Source of the DNA: Inhella gelatinilytica | GTDB taxonomy: Bacteria > Pseudomonadota > Gammaproteobacteria > Burkholderiales > Burkholderiaceae_C | DNA: 64,000 nucleotides | Direction of reading: 5' to 3' | Assembly (NCBI RefSeq): GCF_016093295.1 | Contig: NZ_JAEDAL010000004.1 | Location: 124,001 to 188,000 of the forward strand | Shown here: in pieces, positions 8,464 to 17,153 of the stretch | Layout of the letters: each line of letters begins with the position of its first letter | Position numbering within the stretch: the first letter of the stretch is position 1 | The notes under the pieces: model-generated | The model's database searches: none | Told to the model about the DNA's origin: nothing | What the model saw: the letters and a program-made list of their open reading frames with translations, nothing else | Made by a program: the position numbers and the translations under genes

Positions 8464-10610
8464 TGGGGCTGTCCCCCTTCAGCTCGCACCAACGGATGCG
8501 CTTTTCCCATCTGCCACAAGAAGAAACTCCAGACATCGGCTTGCTCGTCCAGCTGCGAACTGATGGACGAGCCCATGCCGTGACCCGCTTCGTAGTCCAC
8601 GCGCAACCAAACAGGCTTGGCTCCAGGGCGACCCTGTGTCGCCGCTTGTAACCGAGCCGCGAATTTGGCCGGCATCCAGGCATCTACGCGCGGATCATTG
8701 GCGCCGGTGGTGACGATAACCGCAGGGTAGGCCCGGCCGTCCTTCACGTTGTGGTAGGGGCTCAAGGCAAGCATGGCTTTGAAGTGCAGAGGGTTTTTGA
8801 CGGTGCCAAATTCCGCCACGTTGGGGGCCCCGTTCTGGGTGAGCTCCATGCGCAACATGTCACTCACCCCAACGGCCGCCTGGGCTGCAGCGAAGAGCTG
8901 GGGCGCTTGGTTGATGGCGCCGCCAATGGTGATGCCCCCCGCCGATCCACCGGTTCCCGCCAACCACTGCGGACGGGTCAAGCCGCGATCAATCAAGTAC
9001 TGGGCGCAAGCGATGAAGTCGCTCACTGTGTTCTGCTTGTTCAGGATGTGAGCGCCCGCATGCCACGCCTCGCCCAACTCGCCACCGCCGCGCACATGGC
9101 AGATGGCAAAGCGGCCGCCCCGCTCCAGCCAACCCAAGCGCGCCGGGCGGAATCTGGGCTCCTGGGTAATGCCATAGGCTCCGTAGCCGGTCAGGATGGT
9201 GGGCAAGGCCCCTTGGGCCCCGCGCGGGAACAAGAGGGACAGCGGCACCTGCACACCATCGTGGCTGGTGACCATCACCCGTTCCGCCTGGAATCCGGCG
9301 GTGGCAATCGAACTGGGCGGCTGGAGATCAACGGGGCGTGTCACCGTGTCCTGCCCCACCACCACTGTCTGCGGCGCCTGCGTCCAGCCCTCCAGCCGAA
9401 CCAACCACTCGCCCCCGGGGAGGGGCAGGGTTTCGCGCACCGTGCCATCAAACGGCAGCGGCAGTTGCTGCGTGCCCCCCGCCTGGAGCAACACCCGAGT
9501 CAGCCGACTCACCCCCGCGTCCAAGCTCCGTACCAGCAGCTCGCCCTCCCCGCGGGCCATCTCCATCAAGATCTGGTCGCTGGGCGCCAAGATCACCTGA
9601 TCCCGACCACCCGAAATCGGGCGCGCCACCACGCTGCGATGGGGATGCGTCTTTTGGCTCAGGAGTAGCAGTCGATGCCCCTCCAGGGTCGCGGCGCCCA
9701 CCCGGTCTTTGGGCGTGACCACGGTACGCCACGGAGCACGATCACCGCGCCGGAGTACGTCCGTCAGCGGTGCCACAAAGTAACTCTTGTCCCTCGCATC
9801 GCCGTGCAACACCTCGGCCACCGCCCACGGCGAGCCCTTGCTCACCTTGACATAGGGTAGGTCCGAAACGGCAAAACGGCGCCCGGGCATGCCCCAGCCA
9901 AAAACCCGGCGCGGCGCGCCGCCTTCCACCGACTGAAAGTACACCGCACTTTTGTTGTAGCGCTCGTCAGCCGGATGCTGGTTAAAAAAGAACCCCTTGC
10001 CATTCGGCAACCACGCAATGCCATCCTCATTCAAACCGGTGTGCGTCAACCGCAACGGCGCCAACGCGCCACGGGCCACATCCAGCAAAACCAAGGTGCT
10101 GTTTTCACTGCCGCCACTGGAAAGTCCCAGCGCAACCGTCGCACCGTCGGGCGACGGACTGAACCAATCAATGGCGTGTTGGCCCGGCCATCCTGGCACC
10201 GCCAGCGGGTCCAGCAACTGCCGCTCGGGGCCCGAGACCCCTTCTCGCCACCACAGGCGGCGCTGATTCTGGCCAGGCTCGCGTTTCAAATAGACCAAAC
10301 CCGTGCCCGCTCGCCGGTAGTGACTGGTCGTCACCCCCGCATCAGCCAGTTGGCCCAGGCGGGCGCGCAAGGCATCCCGTCCCGGCAATGCCTTGAGTTG
10401 GTCTGCCGTGAAATCGGCCTGGGATCGCAGCCACTGCTGAAACGCTGGAGATTGCATGTCCTCCATCCAGCGGTAGGGGTCCGTCACCGTCACCCCGTGG
10501 TAACGATCCTGCACCGGATTTTGGGGGGTATCCGGGGGGCTTGGCGTCGCCTGGACGCCCTGAAACCCCGCTACTCCCCACAGCACCGCCCCCCAAACAG
10601 CCTTCCGCAT
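8460..10610 (-). CDS. prolyl oligopeptidase family serine peptidase (S9A), exported
   Basis: 716-residue POP: an N-terminal beta-propeller followed by an alpha/beta-hydrolase domain cleaving short peptides after proline or related residues. It shows a signal peptide (MRKAVWGAVLWGVAGFQGVQA), the family start YRWMEDMQSP, the nucleophile elbow GTGGSAGG with Ser556, Asp639 in GANDPRVDAW, and His677 in YEAGHGMG. GYGAYGITQEPRF and HVRGGGELGEAWH are typical S9A blocks. The signal suggests a periplasmic location. A Shine-Dalgarno AAAGG sits 8 bases before the ATG. It heads a two-gene operon with the CAT-like gene and is divergent from the diiron-protein gene. Confidence 0.92.
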   Translation of the reverse strand: MRKAVWGAVLWGVAGFQGVQATPSPPDTPQNPVQDRYHGVTVTDPYRWMEDMQSPAFQQWLRSQADFTADQLKALPGRDALRARLGQLADAGVTTSHYRRAGTGLVYLKREPGQNQRRLWWREGVSGPERQLLDPLAVPGWPGQHAIDWFSPSPDGATVALGLSSGGSENSTLVLLDVARGALAPLRLTHTGLNEDGIAWLPNGKGFFFNQHPADERYNKSAVYFQSVEGGAPRRVFGWGMPGRRFAVSDLPYVKVSKGSPWAVAEVLHGDARDKSYFVAPLTDVLRRGDRAPWRTVVTPKDRVGAATLEGHRLLLLSQKTHPHRSVVARPISGGRDQVILAPSDQILMEMARGEGELLVRSLDAGVSRLTRVLLQAGGTQQLPLPFDGTVRETLPLPGGEWLVRLEGWTQAPQTVVVGQDTVTRPVDLQPPSSIATAGFQAERVMVTSHDGVQVPLSLLFPRGAQGALPTILTGYGAYGITQEPRFRPARLGWLERGGRFAICHVRGGGELGEAWHAGAHILNKQNTVSDFIACAQYLIDRGLTRPQWLAGTGGSAGGITIGGAINQAPQLFAAAQAAVGVSDMLRMELTQNGAPNVAEFGTVKNPLHFKAMLALSPYHNVKDGRAYPAVIVTTGANDPRVDAWMPAKFAARLQAATQGRPGAKPVWLRVDYEAGHGMGSSISSQLDEQADVWSFFLWQMGKAHPLVRAEGGQPQ

Positions 10611-10737
10611 GACGCAACCTTTCCAAAATCAGGTTCAGTTTAGGCAGTTCGTCTTGATGGCCGTCAACACCTGTGAACGCCAGCATTCCTACAGTGCCGG
10701 ATTCCCCCATCCCCACCCCACTCCAACTGGAATCCCG

Positions 10738-11514
10738 ATGTCGACGATCACCCTATTCAAACAAGGCAAGCACCAGTGCCTGATGTTTTCCGAGCTGAGC
10801 GGAAGCGAAGGGGTGCAGTCGAACCAGTTTCTGCTGGTCAACGGAGAGACCGGGGCCATCCTGGACCCAGGGGGAAACCTGGCCTACAACGATCTTTTCT
10901 TGGGCATGGGCCGGCACTTTCCGCCCCACAAACTGGCGGCCATTCTGGCCTCGCACGCGGACCCGGACATCATTGCCTCGCTGGACCGGTGGATGACGTC
11001 GACCGGAGCGACGGTCTACATCTCCCGCCTTTGGGAGCGGTTCGCCCCCCACTTCTGCAAACCCGGCAAGACGGCAGGCCGCATTCAGGGGCTCGGAGAT
11101 GAGGGCGCCCGGCTGGTTTTGGGTGACGGCGCTGACGCGTTTGAAGTGTGGGCCTTGCCGGCCCACTTTCTCCACGCCGAGGGGAATTTCCAGTTTTACG
11201 ACCCGGTCAGCAAGATCCTGTTTTCGGGTGATCTGGCGGCGTCGCTTGGGGCGGACTTGAGTCCGTCCGAATTCATCTCCGATCTCGGACCGCACCTGAA
11301 GTACATGGAAGGGTTCCATCGCCGCTACATGGTGTCGGGCAAGATTCTTCGCCTGTGGGCGGACATGGTTCGACCGCTGGAGATCGACATGATCGTGCCG
11401 CAGCACGGCGCGCCGCTGCGCGGTCCCGCCGTCCGCCAGTTCATCGACTGGGTCTCGGATCTGGCCTGCGGCATTGATCTCATGGGCGGCGCCCAGTATC
11501 AAATTCCGCGCTGA
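10738..11514 (+). CDS. stand-alone oxygen-binding diiron (metallo-beta-lactamase fold) protein
   Basis: 258-residue protein resembling the diiron core of flavodiiron proteins (ODP/FprA type) but with no flavodoxin domain. Candidate metal ligands appear in family order: His73, Asp75 and Asp77 in SHADPDI, His146 (and His143) in PAHFLHAEGN, Asp165 in LFSGDLAAS, and His223 in VPQHGAP. The ATG at 10738 is chosen because homology-like sequence starts there; upstream codons are low complexity. Such proteins bind or reduce O2 or NO, or act as sensors; which applies here is not visible. A TACAGT -10-like hexamer lies at 10690. No partner reductase, rubredoxin or chemoreceptor gene is adjacent. Confidence 0.75.
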   Translation: MSTITLFKQGKHQCLMFSELSGSEGVQSNQFLLVNGETGAILDPGGNLAYNDLFLGMGRHFPPHKLAAILASHADPDIIASLDRWMTSTGATVYISRLWERFAPHFCKPGKTAGRIQGLGDEGARLVLGDGADAFEVWALPAHFLHAEGNFQFYDPVSKILFSGDLAASLGADLSPSEFISDLGPHLKYMEGFHRRYMVSGKILRLWADMVRPLEIDMIVPQHGAPLRGPAVRQFIDWVSDLACGIDLMGGAQYQIPR

Positions 11515-11567
11515 TCGCGCTGCAGGGCAGCCAGCCGGGGGCGGGGCGTCGGCCACAATCCCGCCCT

Positions 11568-13592
11568 ATGTTTGTGATGTTTGATGACAGCGGCAAGGCT
11601 CAGGCCGGCCGCATCCTTTCCGAAGCCGAAAGCTCACTGCAAGTGGAGCTGGACTCGGGCAAGCGCGTGAAGATCAAGGGGGCGCAGGCCCTGCTGCAGT
11701 TTGAAAAGCCCTTACCCGGGGAGCTGCTGTCGACTGCCCAAAGCTTGGCGGCTGAGATGGACTTGGACCTCGCCTGGGAATTCGCCCCCGACGGTGAGTT
11801 TGGCTTTGCGGACCTGGCGGCCGATTATTTTTCTGACAAGCCCAGCGTGACCGAGCGGGCTGCGGCCTGGCTGGCGCTCACCGGAGCGCCCCATTACTTC
11901 CGGCGGGCGGGCAAAGGCGGAAACTTCAAGAAAGCGCCGCAGGAGCAGGTGCAGGCGGCGCTGCTGGCCATTGAACGCAAGAAGCAGCAACAAGCCCAGA
12001 TCGAAGCGTGGGCCAGCGAGTTGGCCGAGGGCCGCTGCCCTGACGCCATCACCGCGCAGATCTACAAGCTGCTGTTTAAACCCGACAAGAATGGTCCCGA
12101 GTACAAGGCCTTGGTTCAGGCTGCCTTGCTGACCAAAAAGGCTCCGCTGGACCTGCTAACCGCCGCTGGCGCCATCGGCAGCCCGTACCAGTTCCACTGG
12201 CAACGCTTTTTGTTCGAACAGTTTCCCAAGGGGACCGGCTTCCCCGCGCTGGAAGCCCCGGCCATTGGGGCGTTGCCCCGCGCCACCGTGGCGGCGTTCT
12301 CAATCGATGACAGCAGCACGACGGAAATCGACGATGCACTCTCGGTTCAGGGCTTGGGCAGTGGCACGGTCACGTTTGGCATTCACATTGCCGCGCCCGC
12401 CCTGGCGATTCAACCCGAAGGGGCGCTGGATCAGATCGCGCGCAACCGGCTCTCCACCGTTTACATGCCGGGCTGGAAGGTCACCATGCTGCCCGATGAG
12501 GTGGTCCAGACCTACACCTTGACCGAAGGCCGCGACTGCCCAGCCCTCAGCCTGTATTGCCAGTTCAACGAGTCCACACTCGAACTCATCGGCAGTGAGA
12601 CCCGCATCGAAGCCGTTCCCATCGCAGCCAATCTGCGGCACGACAAGCTCGATGGTGTGATTACGGAGGCCTCGCTTGCGGGTGAAGCGCCCGCCGACTA
12701 TGCGTTTGCCGCCGAGCTCGCCTTTGCCCACCGGCTGGCACGGCACCTCAAGCTGGGCCGCGAACAGGTGCGTGGCAAGCCGGAAAGCTTCAACCGCCCG
12801 GACTACAGCTTCAAGCTGGAAGGCGAACGCCTTGAGCCCCCACGGGGGGATGAAACGGTTTGGATCGGGCAGCGAGCGCGGGGCACGGCGCTGGACCTGA
12901 TCGTGGCCGAAGCCATGATTTTGGCCAACAGTCGGTGGGGGGCCTGGCTCGCCGAAATGGGCCTGCCGGGGCTGTACCGCAGTCAAGCGGGTTTGGCGCC
13001 GGGCATCAAAGTGCGCATGGGCATCAAACCCCTCCCGCATGCGGGCATGGGGGTCGCGTGCTACGCCTGGTGCACCTCCCCCCTGCGCCGCTATGTCGAC
13101 CTGGTGAACCAGTGGCAATTGATTGCCGCCGTGCGACATGGCCAGACGGCCCCCCTGGTGGCGCCCTTCAAACCCAAGGACGCCAACCTCTTCGCCATCC
13201 TCTCCAGCTTCGATGCTGCGTACAGCGCATACAACGGTTTCCAAACCCAGATCGAACGCTATTGGACCCTGGTGTACCTTCAGCAGCAGGGCCTCCTTGA
13301 ACTCACCGCCAGCGTTATGCGCGACGGGTTGGTGCGCGCCGACACCCTGCCCTTGGTCTTCAAGGCCCTGGGTTGCGAAACTTTGGAGCGCGGCAGCGCC
13401 GTGCGGGTGCGGATCACGGGCATCGACTTGCTCACGCTGGAGTTGCACGCCAGTCTGACTGAACGATTGACTGCTTCGGCGGCGGAAGGCGACGAGTCCG
13501 ATACCGATGACGAGGAGGAGAGCCTACAAAATGCCACCTCACTGACCATTGCTGTGGATCTCAGTGACGCGGAAGCGCCTCCTCCTCCATGA
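11568..13592 (+). CDS. RNB-domain 3'-5' exoribonuclease (RNase II/VacB-like)
   Basis: 674-residue RNase II-family exonuclease. The RNB active-site block IDDSSTTEIDDAL starts at residue 246, with Asp247, Asp255 and Asp256 as metal ligands. Downstream are the family blocks RLSTVYMPGWKVTMLP and YAWCTSPLRRYVDLVNQWQL. A short OB-like region follows, then a Glu/Asp-rich tail. The full S1 domain of RNase R is not evident, so the generic family name is safer than rnr or rnb. No Shine-Dalgarno precedes the ATG; a CACAAT hexamer at 11554-11559 ends 8 bases upstream. It overlaps the TonB-like gene by 4 bases. Confidence 0.88.
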   Translation: MFVMFDDSGKAQAGRILSEAESSLQVELDSGKRVKIKGAQALLQFEKPLPGELLSTAQSLAAEMDLDLAWEFAPDGEFGFADLAADYFSDKPSVTERAAAWLALTGAPHYFRRAGKGGNFKKAPQEQVQAALLAIERKKQQQAQIEAWASELAEGRCPDAITAQIYKLLFKPDKNGPEYKALVQAALLTKKAPLDLLTAAGAIGSPYQFHWQRFLFEQFPKGTGFPALEAPAIGALPRATVAAFSIDDSSTTEIDDALSVQGLGSGTVTFGIHIAAPALAIQPEGALDQIARNRLSTVYMPGWKVTMLPDEVVQTYTLTEGRDCPALSLYCQFNESTLELIGSETRIEAVPIAANLRHDKLDGVITEASLAGEAPADYAFAAELAFAHRLARHLKLGREQVRGKPESFNRPDYSFKLEGERLEPPRGDETVWIGQRARGTALDLIVAEAMILANSRWGAWLAEMGLPGLYRSQAGLAPGIKVRMGIKPLPHAGMGVACYAWCTSPLRRYVDLVNQWQLIAAVRHGQTAPLVAPFKPKDANLFAILSSFDAAYSAYNGFQTQIERYWTLVYLQQQGLLELTASVMRDGLVRADTLPLVFKALGCETLERGSAVRVRITGIDLLTLELHASLTERLTASAAEGDESDTDDEEESLQNATSLTIAVDLSDAEAPPPP

Positions 13593-14464
13593 ATTTGGCC
13601 CTCACCCCTGAACCCAAGCCGCTGCAACTGGCCTTGGCCCTGTCGGGCCTGTTGCACTTAGCGGTCTTGTTCGTTCAGGTGGCCACACCCGATAGCGCCT
13701 TGCGGCGTTGGACGCAGGAGAGGCTGGAGGTGGTGCTGGTAAACACCCGGGGTGAAAAAAAACCCGAAACACCCAGAGCGCTGGCGCAGGCCTCGCTGGA
13801 CGGCGGCGGCGACGCGGCCCCGAGCGCACGCCCCCAATCCCCGTTGCCCCCTGCTGCCGACATGGAGTGGGGGGATGCGATTGACCCCACGCAAAGCAAA
13901 CGGGTTCAAGTACTGCAACAGCAGCAGCGCCAGCTGCTCACCCAGGCGCGCCGTGAATTGGCCAAACTGCCGCCACCCGACCCCGAGCGCGAGGCCGCCA
14001 CCGCGGAAGGACGGGCCCAGGCGGAGCGCCGGCGCCAATTGCTCGCCCTGATGGCCGAAATCGAGCGTCGGGTCAACCAAGATGCTGCGGGTCCGCGCCA
14101 GCGCTTTGTGAGCCCGGCCACTCAAGAAGTGGCCTACGCGAAGTACTACGACGCGATGCGCCGCCGCATCGAAGCCCGGGGCACGGCAGACTTTCCGACC
14201 TCGCAGGGAAAGCGGCTGTACGGTGAGCTCACCATGACCCTTTCCGTGGCGGCAGACGGTCGACTCCAAGCCACCGAAATCGTCCAGAGTTCGGGCATTG
14301 CACAACTGGATCGCCGCGCCGTGGCCATCGTGCGAGCGTCGGGGCCCTTTGGTCCGTTTACCCGGGAAATGCGCCAGGAAGCTGAGGTGTTGGTTCTGAG
14401 TGCCCGTTTTCAGTTCGACCGCGACAAAGGCCTTCAAACGGCCGTTGAGCTGCCCCAGCCTTGA
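13589..14464 (+). CDS. TonB-like C-terminal domain protein
   Basis: 291-residue inner-membrane protein with TonB architecture: a single N-terminal anchor (LALALSGLLHLAVLFVQV, about 14-31), a long periplasmic linker rich in Pro, Arg and Gln with a coiled-coil-prone part (QQQQRQLLTQARRELAKL), and a C-terminal TonB-type fold from about residue 185 (GELTMTLSVAADGRLQATEI, SSGIAQLDRRAVAIVRAS). It would couple the proton gradient to an outer-membrane receptor or act in envelope maintenance. No exbB, exbD or receptor gene is near. The ATG lies in the stop of the ribonuclease gene (ATGA), and aroE follows after 3 bases, so it is within an operon. Confidence 0.78.
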   Translation: MNLALTPEPKPLQLALALSGLLHLAVLFVQVATPDSALRRWTQERLEVVLVNTRGEKKPETPRALAQASLDGGGDAAPSARPQSPLPPAADMEWGDAIDPTQSKRVQVLQQQQRQLLTQARRELAKLPPPDPEREAATAEGRAQAERRRQLLALMAEIERRVNQDAAGPRQRFVSPATQEVAYAKYYDAMRRRIEARGTADFPTSQGKRLYGELTMTLSVAADGRLQATEIVQSSGIAQLDRRAVAIVRASGPFGPFTREMRQEAEVLVLSARFQFDRDKGLQTAVELPQP

Positions 14465-14467
14465 ACC

Positions 14468-15301
14468 ATGGATCACCCGAATTACGCCGTCATCGGTCAC
14501 CCGATTGCCCACAGTCGGTCGCCTCACATTCACACCCGGTTCGCCGCCCTCACCGGGATCACCCTGAACTATGAGGCCATCGAGGCCCCGGTGGGTGCCT
14601 TCGCCGCAACCTTGCGGACTTTGCGGCTGCAGGGCTTGAAGGGATGCAATGTCACGTTGCCGTTCAAGCCTGAGGCGCTGAGCCTGGCGGAACTTTCGAG
14701 CGACCGGGCCCAGCGCGCTGGCGCCGCCAACACCCTGGGCTGGTCGGACCAAGGCCGCCTTTGGGCGGACAACACCGACGGGGCGGGCCTGTGCCGTGAT
14801 TTGACGGAACGCGCCGGCTTCCCCGTCGCGGGTCGGCGCTTGTTGATCTTGGGGGCGGGCGGCGCGGTGGCCGGATGTTTGGCCCCGCTGCTGGCGCTTC
14901 GCCCCGCGCACGTGACCCTTTGCAACCGCAGCCCCGAGAAACTGCGCCCCCTGCTCGACCGTCACCAGGATCTGGGCGTTCCCCTGGCCGTGCTGCCCTG
15001 GGGGGAGTGCCCCGTTCACGGGTTCGATGGGGTGCTGAACGGCACCAGCGCGGCCTTGGGCGGGAGCGCCTTCAGCCTGCCGCAGGGTCTGTGGGCAAAG
15101 GGCGCCTGGGCGCTGGACATGGTCTACGGCCCGGCCGCCGCCGCCTTCTTGCAAGCGGCCCGGGACCAAGGTGCCAGCACCCGAGACGGCCTGGGCATGC
15201 TCGTCGAGCAGGCCGCCTTGTCTTTTGAGCGCTGGCATGGCGTGCGACCGGACACGAATCCCGTGTTCAATGAATTGCGTCAAATCGTGCCCGAAGCATG
15301 A
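14468..15301 (+). CDS. aroE: shikimate dehydrogenase
   Basis: NADP-dependent reduction of 3-dehydroshikimate to shikimate in the chorismate pathway. 277 aa, normal length. The substrate-binding start YAVIGHPIAHSRSPHIH, the NVTLPFK block with its catalytic lysine, NTDGAGLCRDL with its aspartate, and the nucleotide loop LGAGGAVAG are all present. The C-terminal DGLGMLVEQAALSFERW is also typical. It sits 3 bases after the TonB-like gene and overlaps mtgA by 4 bases. A second shikimate-pathway gene, aroQ, lies 1.9 kb downstream. Confidence 0.96.
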   Translation: MDHPNYAVIGHPIAHSRSPHIHTRFAALTGITLNYEAIEAPVGAFAATLRTLRLQGLKGCNVTLPFKPEALSLAELSSDRAQRAGAANTLGWSDQGRLWADNTDGAGLCRDLTERAGFPVAGRRLLILGAGGAVAGCLAPLLALRPAHVTLCNRSPEKLRPLLDRHQDLGVPLAVLPWGECPVHGFDGVLNGTSAALGGSAFSLPQGLWAKGAWALDMVYGPAAAAFLQAARDQGASTRDGLGMLVEQAALSFERWHGVRPDTNPVFNELRQIVPEA

Positions 15302-16014
15302 AAAAAGTGCTGCGTCTGCTGCTGCTGGCCACCTTGCTCGTCGTGAGCCTTCAGCTCTATTTCGCGGGTCGCATCGGCCTGATGGCACTGGTGGACCTTG
15401 AGTCCACCACGTTCCAGCGCAGTGAGGCGATGCGCCTCTTGCGCACGCAGGGGCAAGTCCCTTGGCGCCAAGAGTGGCAACCGCTGCCGCGCCTTTCGCC
15501 CCAACTGGCTCGGGCGGTCATCGCCAGCGAAGACGCGGGGTTCGCTGAGCACGGCGGTATCGACTGGGATGCGGTGGAAAAAGCCTGGGAACGCAACGAA
15601 AAAGCCGAAGCCAGAGCCGCCAAGCGATCCGTGACCCAACCGGCCAAGGTGGTGGGCGGTTCGACCCTGACCCAGCAACTGGCAAAAAATCTCTTCCTGA
15701 GTGGCGAACGCCACATGGCGCGCAAGGCACAAGAAGCCCTGTTGACCTTGGGGCTGGAGCTTTTTCTCAGTAAAGAACGGATCCTGGAGCTCTATCTGAA
15801 CCACGTGGAATGGGGGGAAGGTGTCTTTGGCGCCGAAGCAGCCGCGCGACACTATTTCCGCATTCCGGCGTCGCAGTTGAGCGCGCCCCAGGCCGCCCGA
15901 CTGGCGGTCATGCTCCCCGCACCCAAGCGCTTTGAAAAACGTCCGACCTCGCCCTATCTCCTCGGACGCAGCGCGACCATTCAAGCCCGCATGCCAGCGG
16001 TCGAACTGCCATGA
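15298..16014 (+). CDS. mtgA: monofunctional peptidoglycan glycosyltransferase
   Basis: Inner-membrane GT51 glycosyltransferase that polymerises lipid II without a transpeptidase domain; 238 aa. An N-terminal membrane anchor (VLRLLLLATLLVVSLQLYF, about 3-21) is followed by the GT51 motifs IASEDAGFAEHGG (catalytic Glu), GGSTLTQQLAKNLFL, and ELYLNHVEWGEGVFGAEAAA. It overlaps aroE by ATGA and is itself overlapped by the next gene, so the block is co-translated. Confidence 0.95.
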   Translation: MKKVLRLLLLATLLVVSLQLYFAGRIGLMALVDLESTTFQRSEAMRLLRTQGQVPWRQEWQPLPRLSPQLARAVIASEDAGFAEHGGIDWDAVEKAWERNEKAEARAAKRSVTQPAKVVGGSTLTQQLAKNLFLSGERHMARKAQEALLTLGLELFLSKERILELYLNHVEWGEGVFGAEAAARHYFRIPASQLSAPQAARLAVMLPAPKRFEKRPTSPYLLGRSATIQARMPAVELP

Positions 16015-16322
16015 AAGTCATCCTTTTTGCGCTGGAGGATCGCTTGGCCCAGGGTCTCGACTTCGACGCCCTGCTGCACCCGGACTTTTTCGAGTTTGGG
16101 CGGAGCGGCCGTCGCTGGAGCCGAACCGAGGTGATGGCTGAGCTGCGAGGCACGGGGACCGCGGCCCAGCGCGCGGACGAGCAGGCCGTCGAGCTCGCCA
16201 CCAACTGCTGGCAAACGAGTTGGCGCGCCCTGGGCAGCCACCCGGCCTGGCGCAGTTCGATCTGGCTGCACGGCCCAGACGGCTGGCAAATGCGGTTTCA
16301 CCAAGCCACCCCGCTTCCATGA
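16011..16322 (+). CDS. small NTF2-like (DUF4440-type) protein
   Basis: 103-residue cytosolic protein with the pattern of DUF4440/NTF2-like cone folds: an N-terminal helix followed by LLHPDFFEFGRSGRRWSRTEVMAEL and, at the end, the strand pair SSIWLHGPDGWQMRFHQ. Members usually bind small ligands or are accessory domains; no catalytic residue can be named. The start codon lies in the mtgA stop (ATGA), and the downstream gene again overlaps by 4 bases, so it is part of the aroE–mtgA transcript. Confidence 0.7.
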   Translation: MKVILFALEDRLAQGLDFDALLHPDFFEFGRSGRRWSRTEVMAELRGTGTAAQRADEQAVELATNCWQTSWRALGSHPAWRSSIWLHGPDGWQMRFHQATPLP

Positions 16323-16909
16323 CACTCGACCTTGAAATCGCCCAGACTGCTGCGCGTTTGATTGCGGACGACGGGCTCTCCTGGGGGGCGGCCAAGAAAC
16401 GGGCCCTCAAAGACCTGGACCTCCCCCCTCGCACGGCCCTGCCCAGCAACGAGTGTGTTGAAGAGGCCCTGCGGGAACACCTCAGCCTGTTTCAGGCGGA
16501 CACGCAGCCCGCCGAATTGCGCGCACTCAGGGATTTGGCACTCCAGTGGATGGATCGGCTGGCCGAATTCGATCCGCTGGTGGTTGGGGCCGTTTGGCGA
16601 GGCACGGCCAACCATTGGTCAGACATTCACCTCGAACTGTTTGCAGATGACGCGAAAGCACCTGAAATTGGCTTGCTCAATGCCGGAGAGCGGCCGGAAG
16701 CTGGCCCCAGTCAGCGGGATGGCCGCGGCCGCGACTTGCACACGCTGATCGTCTGGGCTCGCCCACCCCGCGGCTTCGCACACCCGGTGGCCGTGCACCT
16801 GGCGGTTTTGGATCCGATCGATCGGCGGGGGGCCCTGCTGCCGGATGGACAAGGCCGAACGTGGCGCGGGGACCGTGAAGGCTTGCGACGGCTGCTGGAA
16901 TCGCAGTAA
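16319..16909 (+). CDS. nucleotidyltransferase-like protein of unknown function
   Basis: 196-residue cytosolic protein. GAVWRGTANHWSDIHLELF (90-108) fits the G-x4-G-x5-SD-h nucleotidyltransferase signature, with Ser101-Asp102 and His104 where a second Asp usually sits, so catalysis is uncertain. The N-terminus (IAQTAARLIADDGLSWGAAKKRALKDL) is a helical segment. Similar Burkholderiales proteins next to mtgA have been labelled Mur ligases by database propagation; nothing in this sequence supports that (no P-loop). The ATG in the previous stop (ATGA) is preferred over an upstream in-frame ATG at 16220, which would overlap the preceding gene by about 100 bases. Confidence 0.6.
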   Translation: MTLDLEIAQTAARLIADDGLSWGAAKKRALKDLDLPPRTALPSNECVEEALREHLSLFQADTQPAELRALRDLALQWMDRLAEFDPLVVGAVWRGTANHWSDIHLELFADDAKAPEIGLLNAGERPEAGPSQRDGRGRDLHTLIVWARPPRGFAHPVAVHLAVLDPIDRRGALLPDGQGRTWRGDREGLRRLLESQ

Positions 16910-17115
16910 CTCAGCGCAATCAAACAACTTATCGCTCCATCTGCCGCGAACATGCCGCCTTTGTCAAACAGCTGATTCAACACGGCGAGCCCGGCCACCC
17001 CATCGGTGTCGGTGCGCCAGGCGGTGCGGTCTAGCAGGTTGCGAAACAAAGGGATTTCCCGGGCTTCCTCGCCCTTCTGACCGGCATTTGGTTCGGATTT
17101 GTAACGAAAAGGCGT

Positions 17116-17137
17116 AAAGTCCGGGGTTTTGGACTTT
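17116..17137 (+). other. small hairpin in the aroQ leader
   Basis: Seven-base stem AAAGTCC/GGACTTT with an 8-base loop, ending 16 bases before the GTG of aroQ, in a 244-base gap that holds no gene. Function unknown; it could affect initiation or be fortuitous. Confidence 0.3.
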
Positions 17138-17153
17138 TAGGCGAGGCTCTCTA

